Source of the DNA: Mesorhizobium neociceri
GTDB lineage: Bacteria > Pseudomonadota > Alphaproteobacteria > Rhizobiales > Rhizobiaceae
Assembly (NCBI RefSeq): GCF_013520985.1
Contig: NZ_JACDTY010000024.1
Coordinates: 1 to 64,000 of the forward strand
Direction of reading: 5' to 3'
DNA: 64,000 bases
Below the pieces are notes generated by a model. That model searched no databases. It saw only the letters and a program-made list of their open reading frames with translations, and was not told the origin of the DNA. Both the position numbers and the translations under genes were made by a program. Below are positions 34,801 through 45,152 of this stretch, in pieces (position 1 is the first letter of the stretch; the number at the start of each line of letters is the position of its first letter).

Positions 34801-35439
34801 CTACAGGCTGTAGCGCGAGCGGAAATCGGCGAAGGACATCGCCAGATGGTTCTCGTCCACCTTGCCGGTGACCCCGTCGACGCTGCCCGACTGGCTGAAT
34901 TGCCAGATGGCATAGCTGGTGAAGCCCGACGGTATTGGCGGCGGGCTCGAGCTGTAGCGGGCGAGCCAGAGCGGGCAGTTGCCGAAGCCGGTCGGATTGC
35001 CCAGCGCCTGCCAGATGTTGGCGCGGGTGTAGATGAACGGCCAGCGGCCATTATGGGCAGACCGCACCGCAGCGACCCAGTCCTTCGCCTTCTGGACATA
35101 GGCAGCCCGCGCCGCAGGCGATTCGGGAATGACTTCGATGTCGAGCGAGGGAATGAGATCGCCGCTGCGGAACGAGACCGTGTTGAGAAAGGCCTGCGCC
35201 TGGTCGGCGCCCGAAGCTGTGTTGCGCAGGAAGTGATATCCCCCTACCAGCAATCCCGCTGCCTTGGCATCGGCGATATTGCGGACCGCGAATGCGTCCT
35301 TGCTGGTCTTCTCGGATATCTTGATGATCGCGAACTTGACCCCGGCATTGCGAACCCGCGCCCATTTGATTGCGCTGGCTCCGCCGCCGCCGGCCTCGTT
35401 CTGAAAGTGCGAAACGTCGATCCCCTCGCGCGTCGGCAT
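34801..35439 (-). CDS. GH25 lysozyme (1,4-beta-N-acetylmuramidase)
   Basis: The 212-residue protein starts MPTREGIDVSHFQN, with the GH25 signature and the first catalytic acid. It continues with IIKISEKTSKDAFAVRN, GGYHFLRN, the second catalytic pair in SLDIEVIP, PFIYTRANIW and IWQFSQSGSVDGVTG. It hydrolyses the MurNAc-GlcNAc bond of peptidoglycan. There is no signal peptide. GGGAGCAGGG precedes ATG 35439; upstream codons do not resemble the family, so I chose this start. It opens the three-gene cassette ending in the lysozyme-like gene. Confidence 0.88.
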   Translation of the reverse strand: MPTREGIDVSHFQNEAGGGGASAIKWARVRNAGVKFAIIKISEKTSKDAFAVRNIADAKAAGLLVGGYHFLRNTASGADQAQAFLNTVSFRSGDLIPSLDIEVIPESPAARAAYVQKAKDWVAAVRSAHNGRWPFIYTRANIWQALGNPTGFGNCPLWLARYSSSPPPIPSGFTSYAIWQFSQSGSVDGVTGKVDENHLAMSFADFRSRYSL

Positions 35440-35678
35440 GCCCTGCTCCCATAGCCAGACGGGCGCCGAAAAATTCGGCGCGCCCCGTTCGTCTTCATGC
35501 AAGCTGTAAGAAACGCCCCTAAGCCCAGCGAACACAGATGCGGAATGGAGAACTCTTGCCTTCGCTGAGTTCAGGCATATTAGCCCTATCTAAGGCCGCC
35601 TCTGTGAACCCCTTCACACAGAGCTGACTTGGAGGAAGCTGACGATCCGAACGGCTTCGGGCTTTGCGTCCTTTGTAC

Positions 35679-35705
35679 AAACGGACGGCCAATGGCCGCC
35701 CGTTT
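35679..35705 (-). terminator. Candidate terminator of the hydrolase gene
   Basis: A 12-bp stem with one mismatch (35679-35690 with 35694-35705) and a three-base loop lies 18 bp beyond the stop of the alpha/beta hydrolase at 35723. The T-run on the minus strand is short (GTTTGT), so it is moderate. Confidence 0.55.
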
Positions 35706-35722
35706 CGTTACCAGCGACAGGA

Positions 35723-36769
35723 TCAATATCCGTCGACGTCGATGACGGCCTGGGCGAAAGCCTGTGGCGCTTCCTGTGGCAGATTGTGGCCGATGCCGCC
35801 CTCGATCGTCCGATGCGCGTATTTGCCCGAAAATTTGTTGCGATAGGCGGTCGGATTGAGATGCGGCGCGCCATTGGCGTCGCCCTCCAGCGTGATTGTC
35901 GGCACGCCGATGACCGGACCGCCGGCAAGTCGGTTTTCCAGATCGTCATATTGCGGATCGCTCGCCGCCAATCCGCCGCGCCAGCGATAATTGTGAATGA
36001 CGATGGCGACATGGTCCGGATTGTCGAAGGCCGCGGCGCTGCGGTCGAAAGTCGCGTCGTCAAAGTTCCACTTCGGCGACGCCGTCTGCCAGATCAGCTT
36101 CGCGAAATCATGCCGGTATTTGTCGTAGCCGGCCGCACCGCGCTCGGTGGCGAAATAGAACTGGTACCACCAGTCGTGTTCGGCGCTTGGCGGCAGCGGC
36201 ACCTTGCCGGTCTTGATGTTGCTGACGAGATAGCCGCTCACCGAGACCAGCGCCTTTGCGCGCTCCGGCCACAGCGCCGAGATGATGCAGGCGCAGCGCG
36301 CACCCCAGTCGAAACCGGCAAGGATCGCCTTGGGGATACCGAGCGCATCCATCAGCGCGACGATGTCCTGGGCGACCACCGATTGCTGGCCGTTCCGCAT
36401 CGTCTCGGCGGACAGGAAGCGCGTCGTGCCATAGCCGCGAAGATAGGGCACGATCACCCGGTAGCCCGCGGACGCCAGCAGCGGCGCGACATCGACAAAG
36501 GCGTGGATATCGTAAGGCCAGCCATGCAGGAGAATGACCGGCGGGCCATCGGCCGGACCGGCTTCGGCATAGCCGATGTCGAGAACGCCGGCCTTGATCT
36601 GCTTCAGTGCTGCGAAGGAGGTGTTCGTCCCTGGTTTGACCGTCGACAGGGTCGCCGCCTTTGCCGTGCCGGCCAGCGCGCCGGTTGAGCCGGCCAGGCC
36701 GGCCGCAGCGAGGGTTAAGGCGGCCGCACCAAAGAAGCGGCGACGGTCGTGGTTGATTTCGTCGGTCAT
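35723..36769 (-). CDS. Tat-exported alpha/beta hydrolase, epoxide-hydrolase-like
   Basis: The 348-residue protein has a Tat signal (RRRFFGAAALTLAAAGLA, residues about 9-26), then an alpha/beta hydrolase core. The oxyanion motif HGWPYD, the nucleophile Asp in GFDWGARC (about residue 166), and the C-terminal catalytic His in GGIGHNLPQE fit the epoxide hydrolase/haloalkane dehalogenase group. It is exported folded to the periplasm by Tat. The substrate is unknown. The gene is divergent from ohr with a gap of about 235 bp, so a joint response to reactive compounds is possible. Confidence 0.88.
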   Translation of the reverse strand: MTDEINHDRRRFFGAAALTLAAAGLAGSTGALAGTAKAATLSTVKPGTNTSFAALKQIKAGVLDIGYAEAGPADGPPVILLHGWPYDIHAFVDVAPLLASAGYRVIVPYLRGYGTTRFLSAETMRNGQQSVVAQDIVALMDALGIPKAILAGFDWGARCACIISALWPERAKALVSVSGYLVSNIKTGKVPLPPSAEHDWWYQFYFATERGAAGYDKYRHDFAKLIWQTASPKWNFDDATFDRSAAAFDNPDHVAIVIHNYRWRGGLAASDPQYDDLENRLAGGPVIGVPTITLEGDANGAPHLNPTAYRNKFSGKYAHRTIEGGIGHNLPQEAPQAFAQAVIDVDGY

Positions 36770-37004
36770 GGGTTTCTCCTACTGATTTGACACCTGCTGG
36801 AAAGGATGGCCCCGGTGTATCTCCCATGTGTCCCCATCGGCCGAAATTGAAAGCGGATGTAGCAAGGCGGCACCCGGACACACTGAGATACATTTCCGGC
36901 CGATCAGCACACATTCGGGATACGTCGCTTGCCTCTTATGCGGATGTCGCTGGCCTCCGGGCCATTGCGGCGCAACGCTATCCTCCCGCAAGGAAATTGT
37001 CCCC

Positions 37005-37421
37005 ATGACTACCACGATCGAAAAAGTCCTCTACACCGGCAAGACCCACACCACGGGCGGCCGCGACGGCGCATCCCGCAGCTCGGACAGCCATCTCGAC
37101 ATCAAGCTTTCACCGCCCGGCACCGGTGCCGGCACCAATCCGGAGCAGCTGTTCGCCGCCGGCTGGTCGGCCTGCTTCATCGGCGCCATGGGCCTTGCGG
37201 CGCGCAAGATGAACGTCGCTTTGCCGTCCGATGTCGCCGTCGATGCCGAAGTCGACCTGGCCACATCCGAGGGCGGCTATCTGCTTCAGGCCCGTCTCAA
37301 TGTCAGCCTTCCCGGTGTGGATCGGAAAGCTGCTCGCGCCGTGGTCGACGCAGCGCATCAGACCTGCCCCTACTCCAAGGCGACGCGTGGTAACATCGGC
37401 GTCACGATCGAGCTGGTGTAG
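37005..37421 (+). CDS. ohr: Organic hydroperoxide resistance protein (Ohr/OsmC family)
   Basis: The 138-residue protein has the two active cysteines of Ohr: GWSACFIGAMG (about residue 61) and QTCPYSKATRGN (about 125), which reduce organic hydroperoxides with thiols. The N terminus MTTTIEKVLYTGKTHTTGGRDG is typical. ATG 37005 is preceded by AAGGAAA. The longer open frame upstream does not resemble the family. No OhrR-type MarR regulator is adjacent; the next gene is a response regulator. It acts as a cytosolic dimer. Confidence 0.94.
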   Translation: MTTTIEKVLYTGKTHTTGGRDGASRSSDSHLDIKLSPPGTGAGTNPEQLFAAGWSACFIGAMGLAARKMNVALPSDVAVDAEVDLATSEGGYLLQARLNVSLPGVDRKAARAVVDAAHQTCPYSKATRGNIGVTIELV

Positions 37422-37536
37422 GCGGCTGGAAGAGCTACATAACCGCCGGCAGCGCATTTCGTTTCGCGATGCGTTGACCGGCGGCGCCAGGTGCGCTTTC
37501 CCCGGAGGGAAAATGTACTGGTGGGAAGCATCCACG

Positions 37537-38274
37537 ATGGATCATGTCGATCACATCCTGATCGTCGATGACGATCGCGAAATCCGCGAGCTGGTCTCCG
37601 GCTATCTCAAAAAGAATGGCTTGCGCGCCACCGCCGTGCCGGACGGCCGGCAGATGCGCGCCTTCCTTGATACCGATTCAGTCGATCTCATCATCCTCGA
37701 CGTGATGATGCCCGGCGACGACGGCCTCGTTCTGTGCCGGCAGCTGCGCGCCGGCAAGCACAAGGCAACACCGATCCTGATGCTGACCGCCCGCAACGAG
37801 GAAACCGATCGGATCATCGGCCTGGAGCTGGGCGCGGACGACTATCTGGTAAAACCTTTCGCCGCGCGCGAGCTTCTGGCCCGTATCAACGCCGTGCTTC
37901 GGCGAACCCGCATGCTGCCGCCCAACCTCCAGGTGACGGAGACCGGGCGCCTGCTGAAATTCGGCGCATGGCACCTCGATACCGTCGCGCGTCATCTTCT
38001 CGACGAGGATGGCACCGCGATTGCGCTCAGCGGCGCCGAATACCGGCTGCTGTGCGTCTTCGTCGACCATCCACAGCGTGTCTTGAACCGCGACCAGTTG
38101 CTCAACCTGACGCAAGGGCGCGAAGCGGAGATCTTCGACCGCTCCATCGACCTGCTGGTCAGCCGCCTGCGCCAGCGCCTGCGCGACGACGCGCGCGAAC
38201 CCGCCTACATCAAGACGGTGTGCAGCGAAGGCTACGTGCTGTCCATGCCGGTCGAACTCAGCGAGCCGGGTTGA
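37537..38274 (+). CDS. OmpR-family response regulator
   Basis: The 245-residue regulator has a receiver domain (residues about 6-120, acidic DDD at 11-13, phospho-accepting Asp55 in IILDVMMPG, Lys in YLVKPF) and a winged-helix DNA-binding domain (about 145-240, with DRSIDLLVSRLRQRL). The start is ATG 37537 (MDHVDHILIVDDD), with GGGAAG upstream; ATG 37513 with GGAGG is possible. It lies about 115 bp after ohr and 5 bp before the sensor kinase gene, with which it forms an operon. Confidence 0.93.
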   Translation: MDHVDHILIVDDDREIRELVSGYLKKNGLRATAVPDGRQMRAFLDTDSVDLIILDVMMPGDDGLVLCRQLRAGKHKATPILMLTARNEETDRIIGLELGADDYLVKPFAARELLARINAVLRRTRMLPPNLQVTETGRLLKFGAWHLDTVARHLLDEDGTAIALSGAEYRLLCVFVDHPQRVLNRDQLLNLTQGREAEIFDRSIDLLVSRLRQRLRDDAREPAYIKTVCSEGYVLSMPVELSEPG

Positions 38275-38279
38275 GCCCG

Positions 38280-39617
38280 ATGGCGACGTTGCAGCACTTC
38301 CGGCCCTGGCCGCGCACATTACGCTCCCGGCTGTTCCTGATCCTGCTGGCCGGCCTGATCGTGGCGCAGGGTCTGTCCTTTGTGCTCTTGATCGCCGAGC
38401 GCTTCGCGTCGGCGCAGACGATCATGTCCGATACGCTGGACAGGGACGTGAAGGCAGCGATCGCCATCCTCGACCGCGTTCCCGCGGCGGAACGGGCGCA
38501 ATGGCTGCCGCTGCTGGACCGGAACACCTATCGCTATGTTTTGGGGCCAGGATTGCCGGGGGTGCCCGAGCTGACCGGCCCCGGCCCCTTGATCGCCACG
38601 ACCATACGCGCAGCAGCCGGCCCGCGTCTCCCCGTGAAGGTCGAAGCCATTCCCGGCGACGGAAACCGGCTTCAGGCGCATTTGACACTGAGCGATGGCT
38701 CATCGCTAACCATCGATGTCCACCCCTCGCTGATGCCGCTGGCGCGCTGGCTGCCCTATGTGCTGGTGGCACAGCTGCTTTTGCTTGTGCTGTGCAGCTG
38801 GTTCGCCGTCCGGCTGGTTATCCGTCCGCTGGTTAATCTGGCCAACGCCGCCGACAAGCTCGATCCGGGCAAGCCGACGCCCCGTTTGAGCGAATCCGGA
38901 CCTCTGGAAGTCGCGCATGCCGCAACCGCCTTCAATTCGATGCGCGAGCGCATTGCCGAGCATCTCGAAGAACGGATGCAGATCCTGGCCGCGATCTCCC
39001 ATGATCTGCAGACGCCGATCACCCGCATGAAGCTGCGCGCCGAGCTGTCGGACGAGACGCCGGGGAAAGAGAAACTGATGCACGATTTGGCCGAGATCGA
39101 GAACCTCGTGCATGAGGGCGTCGCCTATGCCCGCAGCGCCCGCGGCAGCCTTGAAAAGCCATCGCGGATCGACCTCGGCTCCTTCGTCGAAAGCTTGGTC
39201 TATGACTACCAGGACACCGGCAAAGCCGTCTCCGCCGGCGCGGAAATCGATGCCGCCGTGGTGACGCGCCCGCAGGCGCTGCGGCGCATCCTCACCAACC
39301 TCGTCGACAATGCGCTGAAATTCGCCGGCAGCGCGGAAGTCTCGGCGGAAAAGGGGCCAAGCGATCACGTCGTCATAAAGGTGCTCGATCGAGGCCCCGG
39401 CATTCCTGACGACCAGCTCGAGGCCGTCCTGCAGCCGTTCTTCCGCCTCGAACAATCGCGAAACCGCGGCAGCGGCGGCGCCGGATTAGGCCTGGCAATC
39501 GCCTATCAATTGTCGCTCGCCATCGAGGGCAGGCTCGAACTGAAAAGCAGGCCAGGCGGCGGCCTGATCGCCGAAATACACCTGCCGCATCAGATGCAAG
39601 TGGGTCGCAACCCGTAA
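38280..39617 (+). CDS. Sensor histidine kinase
   Basis: The 445-residue kinase has two transmembrane helices (about 18-40 and 158-180) that bracket a periplasmic domain of about 115 residues, then HAMP (about 180-232), the phospho-acceptor His241 in AAISHDLQTPITRMK, and the ATPase domain with NLVDNALKF (N box), DRGPGIP (G1) and GGAGLGLAIA (G2). It phosphorylates the response regulator encoded 5 bp upstream. The layout is EnvZ-like. The periplasmic domain shows no ligand motif I recognise. Stop TAA at 39615. Confidence 0.92.
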   Translation: MATLQHFRPWPRTLRSRLFLILLAGLIVAQGLSFVLLIAERFASAQTIMSDTLDRDVKAAIAILDRVPAAERAQWLPLLDRNTYRYVLGPGLPGVPELTGPGPLIATTIRAAAGPRLPVKVEAIPGDGNRLQAHLTLSDGSSLTIDVHPSLMPLARWLPYVLVAQLLLLVLCSWFAVRLVIRPLVNLANAADKLDPGKPTPRLSESGPLEVAHAATAFNSMRERIAEHLEERMQILAAISHDLQTPITRMKLRAELSDETPGKEKLMHDLAEIENLVHEGVAYARSARGSLEKPSRIDLGSFVESLVYDYQDTGKAVSAGAEIDAAVVTRPQALRRILTNLVDNALKFAGSAEVSAEKGPSDHVVIKVLDRGPGIPDDQLEAVLQPFFRLEQSRNRGSGGAGLGLAIAYQLSLAIEGRLELKSRPGGGLIAEIHLPHQMQVGRNP

Positions 39618-39874
39618 TCACAAAGCTGGCTGGAATGGCTAGGCTGGCTTCGCTATCTCAAGCCCGGTACGCCGAATCAGTGCGTGGGATCACGTTCAGT
39701 TTGCAGCCAACGTCTCCACTGGCGGTAGCCACAGTAAAACTGTCGGCGCAGCACTTTTCCTGCAAGAGACGCAGCCCGCTGACGAGCATGTCCTGACCGC
39801 CGGGCGGCATGTCGATACGATTGCCGGCCGCGACCCGAGACTGGTTGCGGGATCCTGCCTGAGCCGGAGCATAT

Positions 39875-40864
39875 CTAGCCCAGTAGCCTCAGACGTTCGA
39901 TGAAGCGCCCCTTGCCGGAATGACGCTCCCGAATGGCTTGCAGCCGGAGGCGAAATGCCTCGACAGTATCGTGTCTTTCGGCAAGCGTCTGCAGATCGAA
40001 AAGCAAGGCCGCCGCTTTGTGATAGCCGGCGGGATTGCTGCGGATGATTTCCTTTTCGATATCCTCCCAGATACTTTCACCCCTGCGGTGAACGGCATCG
40101 AGCCGGAGCTGTCGGGCTTTCTCGGCGGCTTCGTCGCTTAGCCGCTGTTGCGCCGCGGCCAATTCCGCCTTGGCATGCTCACGAGCCAGACGAATTGCAG
40201 CGGCACGATCCTGCAGGGTTGCGACAGTGCGTCGAGCCACCTCAGGCGCGCCATCGGGATGCATCGCCGCACCTTGCTCGGCAGCCGCTCGGACGAGATC
40301 GCGATCCACGCCGAAGAATTCGACGAACGCGTCCAGTGCGTCGGTCAGCGGCCCGATTCCCGGCATCGGCTCCGCTTCATCGGGTTTAACCGCGTCGATT
40401 TCGACGGCCATCAGCCAAAGCAGGTAGACAAGCCGAAGGTCGCCGGCCAGCAGGTCAACCCGCAGTGGCGCCAAGGCCGCCAGCCAACTGGAGTCATCCT
40501 CGTCCCCGTAGTCATGTTCCAGCTCTTCGCGCGCGATGCTCAAAATGACGTTCTCGCCGGTCATTGCGAGCGCGACGTCTTCGGCAGATCCGAGGATATC
40601 GCGTATGCGATCCTGATCGACCAGCCGGGCCGGCAGCTTGATCATCAGACGACGGGAGCCCCAGTTCGCCAGATAGAGGTGAAGATCGAACCAGCGCTCC
40701 ATGAGCTTGTCCGGATCGCCCTTGAAATCACCCCACTCGTAGTAATTTGTGAAGCTGGTGGCGGTGATCCGCGCTCGTGACGACAGATCGCGCAGCGCCC
40801 GGCGATCCGCATTGCTGAGCGGCCGGTCGATCGCCTGAAACTCGTAATATTGATACTCGCTCAT
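39875..40864 (-). CDS. Conserved protein of unknown function (YQYYEFQ family)
   Basis: The 329-residue protein begins MSEYQYYEFQAIDRPLSNADRR and has a conserved N-terminal part (RARITATSFTNYYEWGDFKGD; LANWGSRRLMIKLP), a long middle region, and a charged, helical C-terminal third (about 235-329, coiled-coil-like). I recall similar proteins beside SWIM zinc-finger proteins in several bacteria; no such gene is seen here. No signal peptide or membrane segment. It ends just before the 134-residue gene at 40867, 2 bp apart in the same direction, so they are co-transcribed. Confidence 0.75.
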   Translation of the reverse strand: MSEYQYYEFQAIDRPLSNADRRALRDLSSRARITATSFTNYYEWGDFKGDPDKLMERWFDLHLYLANWGSRRLMIKLPARLVDQDRIRDILGSAEDVALAMTGENVILSIAREELEHDYGDEDDSSWLAALAPLRVDLLAGDLRLVYLLWLMAVEIDAVKPDEAEPMPGIGPLTDALDAFVEFFGVDRDLVRAAAEQGAAMHPDGAPEVARRTVATLQDRAAAIRLAREHAKAELAAAQQRLSDEAAEKARQLRLDAVHRRGESIWEDIEKEIIRSNPAGYHKAAALLFDLQTLAERHDTVEAFRLRLQAIRERHSGKGRFIERLRLLG

Positions 40865-40866
40865 CG

Positions 40867-41271
40867 CTAGACAGGATGCAGGAGCTCGTCGGTTTCAAGG
40901 ATCAGCAATGCCTTGGCGAGCGTTACATTCGTATAGAGCCGCCACCATTTGCCCGTATGCCGCATCCAGTAGATATCGAACCGGTCCGATCCGATGCGAT
41001 CGAGTTTTGCAAAGGGTGCGTCGAACTCTTCACCGCGATTGTGCGACATGCCTGACCTGTAGCGCTGGATGAACCTGTAGCCACTCGCCCTCCAGGCACC
41101 GTGTAGATCGACCGTGTAATTCCACTCGTTGGGCCGGATTTCTGAGAGGAACCTTGGCTTCAAGACGTTCTGGATGAATGTCTCACAGGCCATGATGATT
41201 GCCTGCTTTTCTCGCGCTTCGACCGCCACGGGCCTTGTGCTCAGATCGATCCCTTGCTTGCTCCATGGCAT
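40867..41271 (-). CDS. Conserved small protein, possibly DUF3024-like
   Basis: The 134-residue protein starts MPWSKQGIDLSTRPVAVEAREKQ, where the conserved part begins; GGGAGTGG lies upstream of ATG 41271. The C-terminal half has EEFDAPFAKLDRIGSDRFDIYWMRHTGKWWRLY, which I associate, with low certainty, with DUF3024. It is highly polar and cytosolic. It is co-oriented with, and 2 bp before, the YQYYEFQ gene. It is divergent from the small cysteine protein at 41342 with a 70-bp gap, so the promoters are shared. Confidence 0.7.
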   Translation of the reverse strand: MPWSKQGIDLSTRPVAVEAREKQAIIMACETFIQNVLKPRFLSEIRPNEWNYTVDLHGAWRASGYRFIQRYRSGMSHNRGEEFDAPFAKLDRIGSDRFDIYWMRHTGKWWRLYTNVTLAKALLILETDELLHPV

Positions 41272-41341
41272 GCGCTTGATCCACTCCCGTCTTGTTGATT
41301 TATATTCCCATCTTGTCCAGTGATTGCAAAGGCCAGCAAGC

Positions 41342-41731
41342 ATGAAACCGGAACAGCGGGCAAGGAAGTGGATCGAGAAGAAGGCCAAGAAAGGCGTGCG
41401 AAGCCACCCGGTGGGCACCATCGCCTTCTATGGTCCTGATGACAGCCGCGCCACCAAGGTGGCCGTCGCCATCCTCCCGGACAAGCAGTCCGACGCGAGC
41501 GAACTGCGTCGCTGGTTCACCGACACGGGCGATCTGCGCAAGGACGACACGATCTTTGTCGAAATCGCTGCGTTCCTGTGGGAGCAGGAAGTCCATTCAG
41601 TTGTCATGGTCGACAGAATCCTCGGTTGCCCGCATGAGGAAGGGATCGACTACCCGGAAGGCGGTGTCTGCCCGCAATGCCCCTATTGGGTGGGGCGGGA
41701 TCGCTGGTCGGGCAAGTTGAAAGCGTACTGA
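41342..41731 (+). CDS. Small protein with CPHxxG and CPxCP zinc-ribbon-like motif
   Basis: The 129-residue protein begins MKPEQRARKWIEKKAKKGVR, is basic at the N terminus and contains KVAVAILPDKQSDASELRRW. Near the C terminus it carries a cysteine/histidine cluster, GCPHEEGIDYPEG then VCPQCPYWVGRDRW, which looks like a zinc or metal site. I do not know the function; similar proteins occur in rhizobia to my memory. The start ATG 41342 is chosen because the shorter form begins at the conserved basic segment. It is divergent from the DUF3024-like gene. Confidence 0.7.
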   Translation: MKPEQRARKWIEKKAKKGVRSHPVGTIAFYGPDDSRATKVAVAILPDKQSDASELRRWFTDTGDLRKDDTIFVEIAAFLWEQEVHSVVMVDRILGCPHEEGIDYPEGGVCPQCPYWVGRDRWSGKLKAY

Positions 41732-41905
41732 TGCCCGATCAAAGCTTTAGTCCGGCAAAAGCGTCTCAGCCTTGAGCCTCTGACAAATGCGTCGCGATTG
41801 CCGGCCTGCCGCGTTCGTCTGCGCATTAAGTTGTATTTTCACCGGCTTCGATTGAACGCTAGGCTGGGCTGCCGATTGCCGCATGGGGTCGGTGTTGCCG
41901 TTCCT

Positions 41906-42694
41906 ATGCGCGCAGAGGCCCGCTTGAGCATTTTCGACAGATTTTCCCTGGCAGGGCGCGTGGCGCTGATCACCGGAGGTGGGCGCGGGCTTGGCTTCGA
42001 GATCGCGCGCGCCTTTGCCGAGGCCGGGGGCCATGTCGTTGTAACGGGACGCAACGCCGCAGCACTGGACGCCGCCGTCGCCGCCATTGTCAAAGGCGGT
42101 GGCAGCGCGCAGGCGGCGATCTTCGACATAGCGGACATTCAAGCAGGTCGCGCCGCGATCGCTGATATCCACAACGCCCGCGGCCACCTCGATATCCTCG
42201 TCAACAATGTCGGCGCCCGCGACAGGAGGCCGCTGGCCGCTTTCAACGACGACGCCATCCTCAATCTTATCCGGACGGATCTGTTGTCGGCGATCTCGCT
42301 ATCGCGCGATGCGGCAGAGATCATGAAAGCTCAGGGACATGGCCGCCTGATCGCGGTGACCTCGATCGTCGGCGAGATGGCGCGGCCCGGCGATGCCATC
42401 TATCCCGTTGCCAAGCAGGGACTGACCGGGCTGATGCGCAGCATGGCTGTCGAGTACGGCGCATACGGGGTGACGAGCAATGCCATCGCGCCAGGAATGT
42501 TCGCTACCGAGACCAATGCCGCACTGGCGGAAAATCCTGACATGGTCGCCTTCGCCCGCCAGCGGGTTCCGCTGCAGCGCTGGGGGCGGCCGGATGAAAT
42601 CGCCGGCGCCGCCCTTTTCCTTGCCAGCGATGCAGCCTCCTTCGTCAACGGACATGTCTTGACTGTCGATGGCGGCATGTCCGTGCAGATGTGA
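41906..42694 (+). CDS. SDR-family oxidoreductase
   Basis: The 262-residue classical short-chain dehydrogenase has the cofactor motif TGGGRGLGFE (about residues 21-30), NNVGA for the fold, the catalytic Ser in AVTSIVG, and YPVAKQG (the YxxxK pair). The C-terminal GGMSVQM end and the PG motif region AIAPGMFATETN are standard. It resembles gluconate 5-dehydrogenase/3-oxoacyl-ACP reductase-like SDRs. The substrate is unknown. ATG 41906 gives MRAEARLSIFDRFSL. It converges with recQ, 19 bp apart. Confidence 0.88.
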   Translation: MRAEARLSIFDRFSLAGRVALITGGGRGLGFEIARAFAEAGGHVVVTGRNAAALDAAVAAIVKGGGSAQAAIFDIADIQAGRAAIADIHNARGHLDILVNNVGARDRRPLAAFNDDAILNLIRTDLLSAISLSRDAAEIMKAQGHGRLIAVTSIVGEMARPGDAIYPVAKQGLTGLMRSMAVEYGAYGVTSNAIAPGMFATETNAALAENPDMVAFARQRVPLQRWGRPDEIAGAALFLASDAASFVNGHVLTVDGGMSVQM

Positions 42695-42713
42695 CGGCTG
42701 CCCCGGCAGGTCT

Positions 42714-44540
<1,827 letters not shown>

Positions 44541-44744
44541 CACGGATGTTTCGATCGGCCGCCCGAAGCAGCGGCATGGGGCAACGATTAGCGCAGCCCC
44601 CGTCCGACCACAACAAGCAGCAGCAACATCCCACCGATGATCGACCTGGCTGGCGCTGTTAAACCTATCTTCACCATGTTGCGACACCGTCTAAACCCTG
44701 CGGCAATGTTTCGAGTACCGCTGCGCCATGAGCGCACAGGCAAC

Positions 44745-44774
44745 AAACCCGCGCCTTCCAGGAGGCGCGGGTTT
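44745..44774. terminator. Strong palindrome after the uronate operon
   Basis: An 11-bp perfect stem (AAACCCGCGCC, 44745-44755, with GGCGCGGGTTT, 44764-44774) and an eight-base loop lie 30 bp beyond the stop of the cupin gene (44804). A T-run follows on the plus side (TTTT) and TTTGTT on the minus side. It most likely terminates the eight-gene uronate operon on the minus strand. Confidence 0.78.
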
Positions 44775-44803
44775 TCCGTTTCTGGAACGGGTTGAAAAAG
44801 GGC

Positions 44804-45142
44804 TCAGGCCAGGAAATCGGCACGGTGCGGGGTAAAACTGTCGACCAGGCGCCCGGCCTCCAGTGCCTTGACGCCGTGCACCAGATTGGACGGCACGATG
44901 AAGCTGCCGCCGGTCTCGATGATCTCGGTGCGGCCGTCTATGGTCACCTCGAAGCGACCTTCGGCGACATAGCTTGCCTGGACATGCGGGTGCGAATGCA
45001 GTGCACCAACGCCGCCCTTGTCGAAACCGAACTCGACCATCATCAGCTCGTCTGTATGCAAAAGAACGCGGCGTCTGTTGCCGTCCGGTGTCGGTGTCCA
45101 GGCGCTCTCGCCTGGATGGGCGAAAATCTTGGCTTCCGTCAT
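44804..45142 (-). CDS. Cupin protein, KdgF-like
   Basis: The 112-residue single-domain cupin has the metal-binding motif GALHSHPHVQASYVAEGRFEV (about residues 44-64; two His and a Glu/Gln position) and FIVPSNLVHGVKALE with the last His. KdgF cupins convert unsaturated 4,5-uronates to their open-chain keto forms, which feed KduI and KduD. The genes for KduI and KduD stand directly upstream in the same operon, which supports that role. ATG 45142 follows the kduD stop by about 10 bp. The assignment is by family and context, not by a unique motif. Confidence 0.82.
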   Translation of the reverse strand: MTEAKIFAHPGESAWTPTPDGNRRRVLLHTDELMMVEFGFDKGGVGALHSHPHVQASYVAEGRFEVTIDGRTEIIETGGSFIVPSNLVHGVKALEAGRLVDSFTPHRADFLA

Positions 45143-45152
45143 GACCGTCTCC

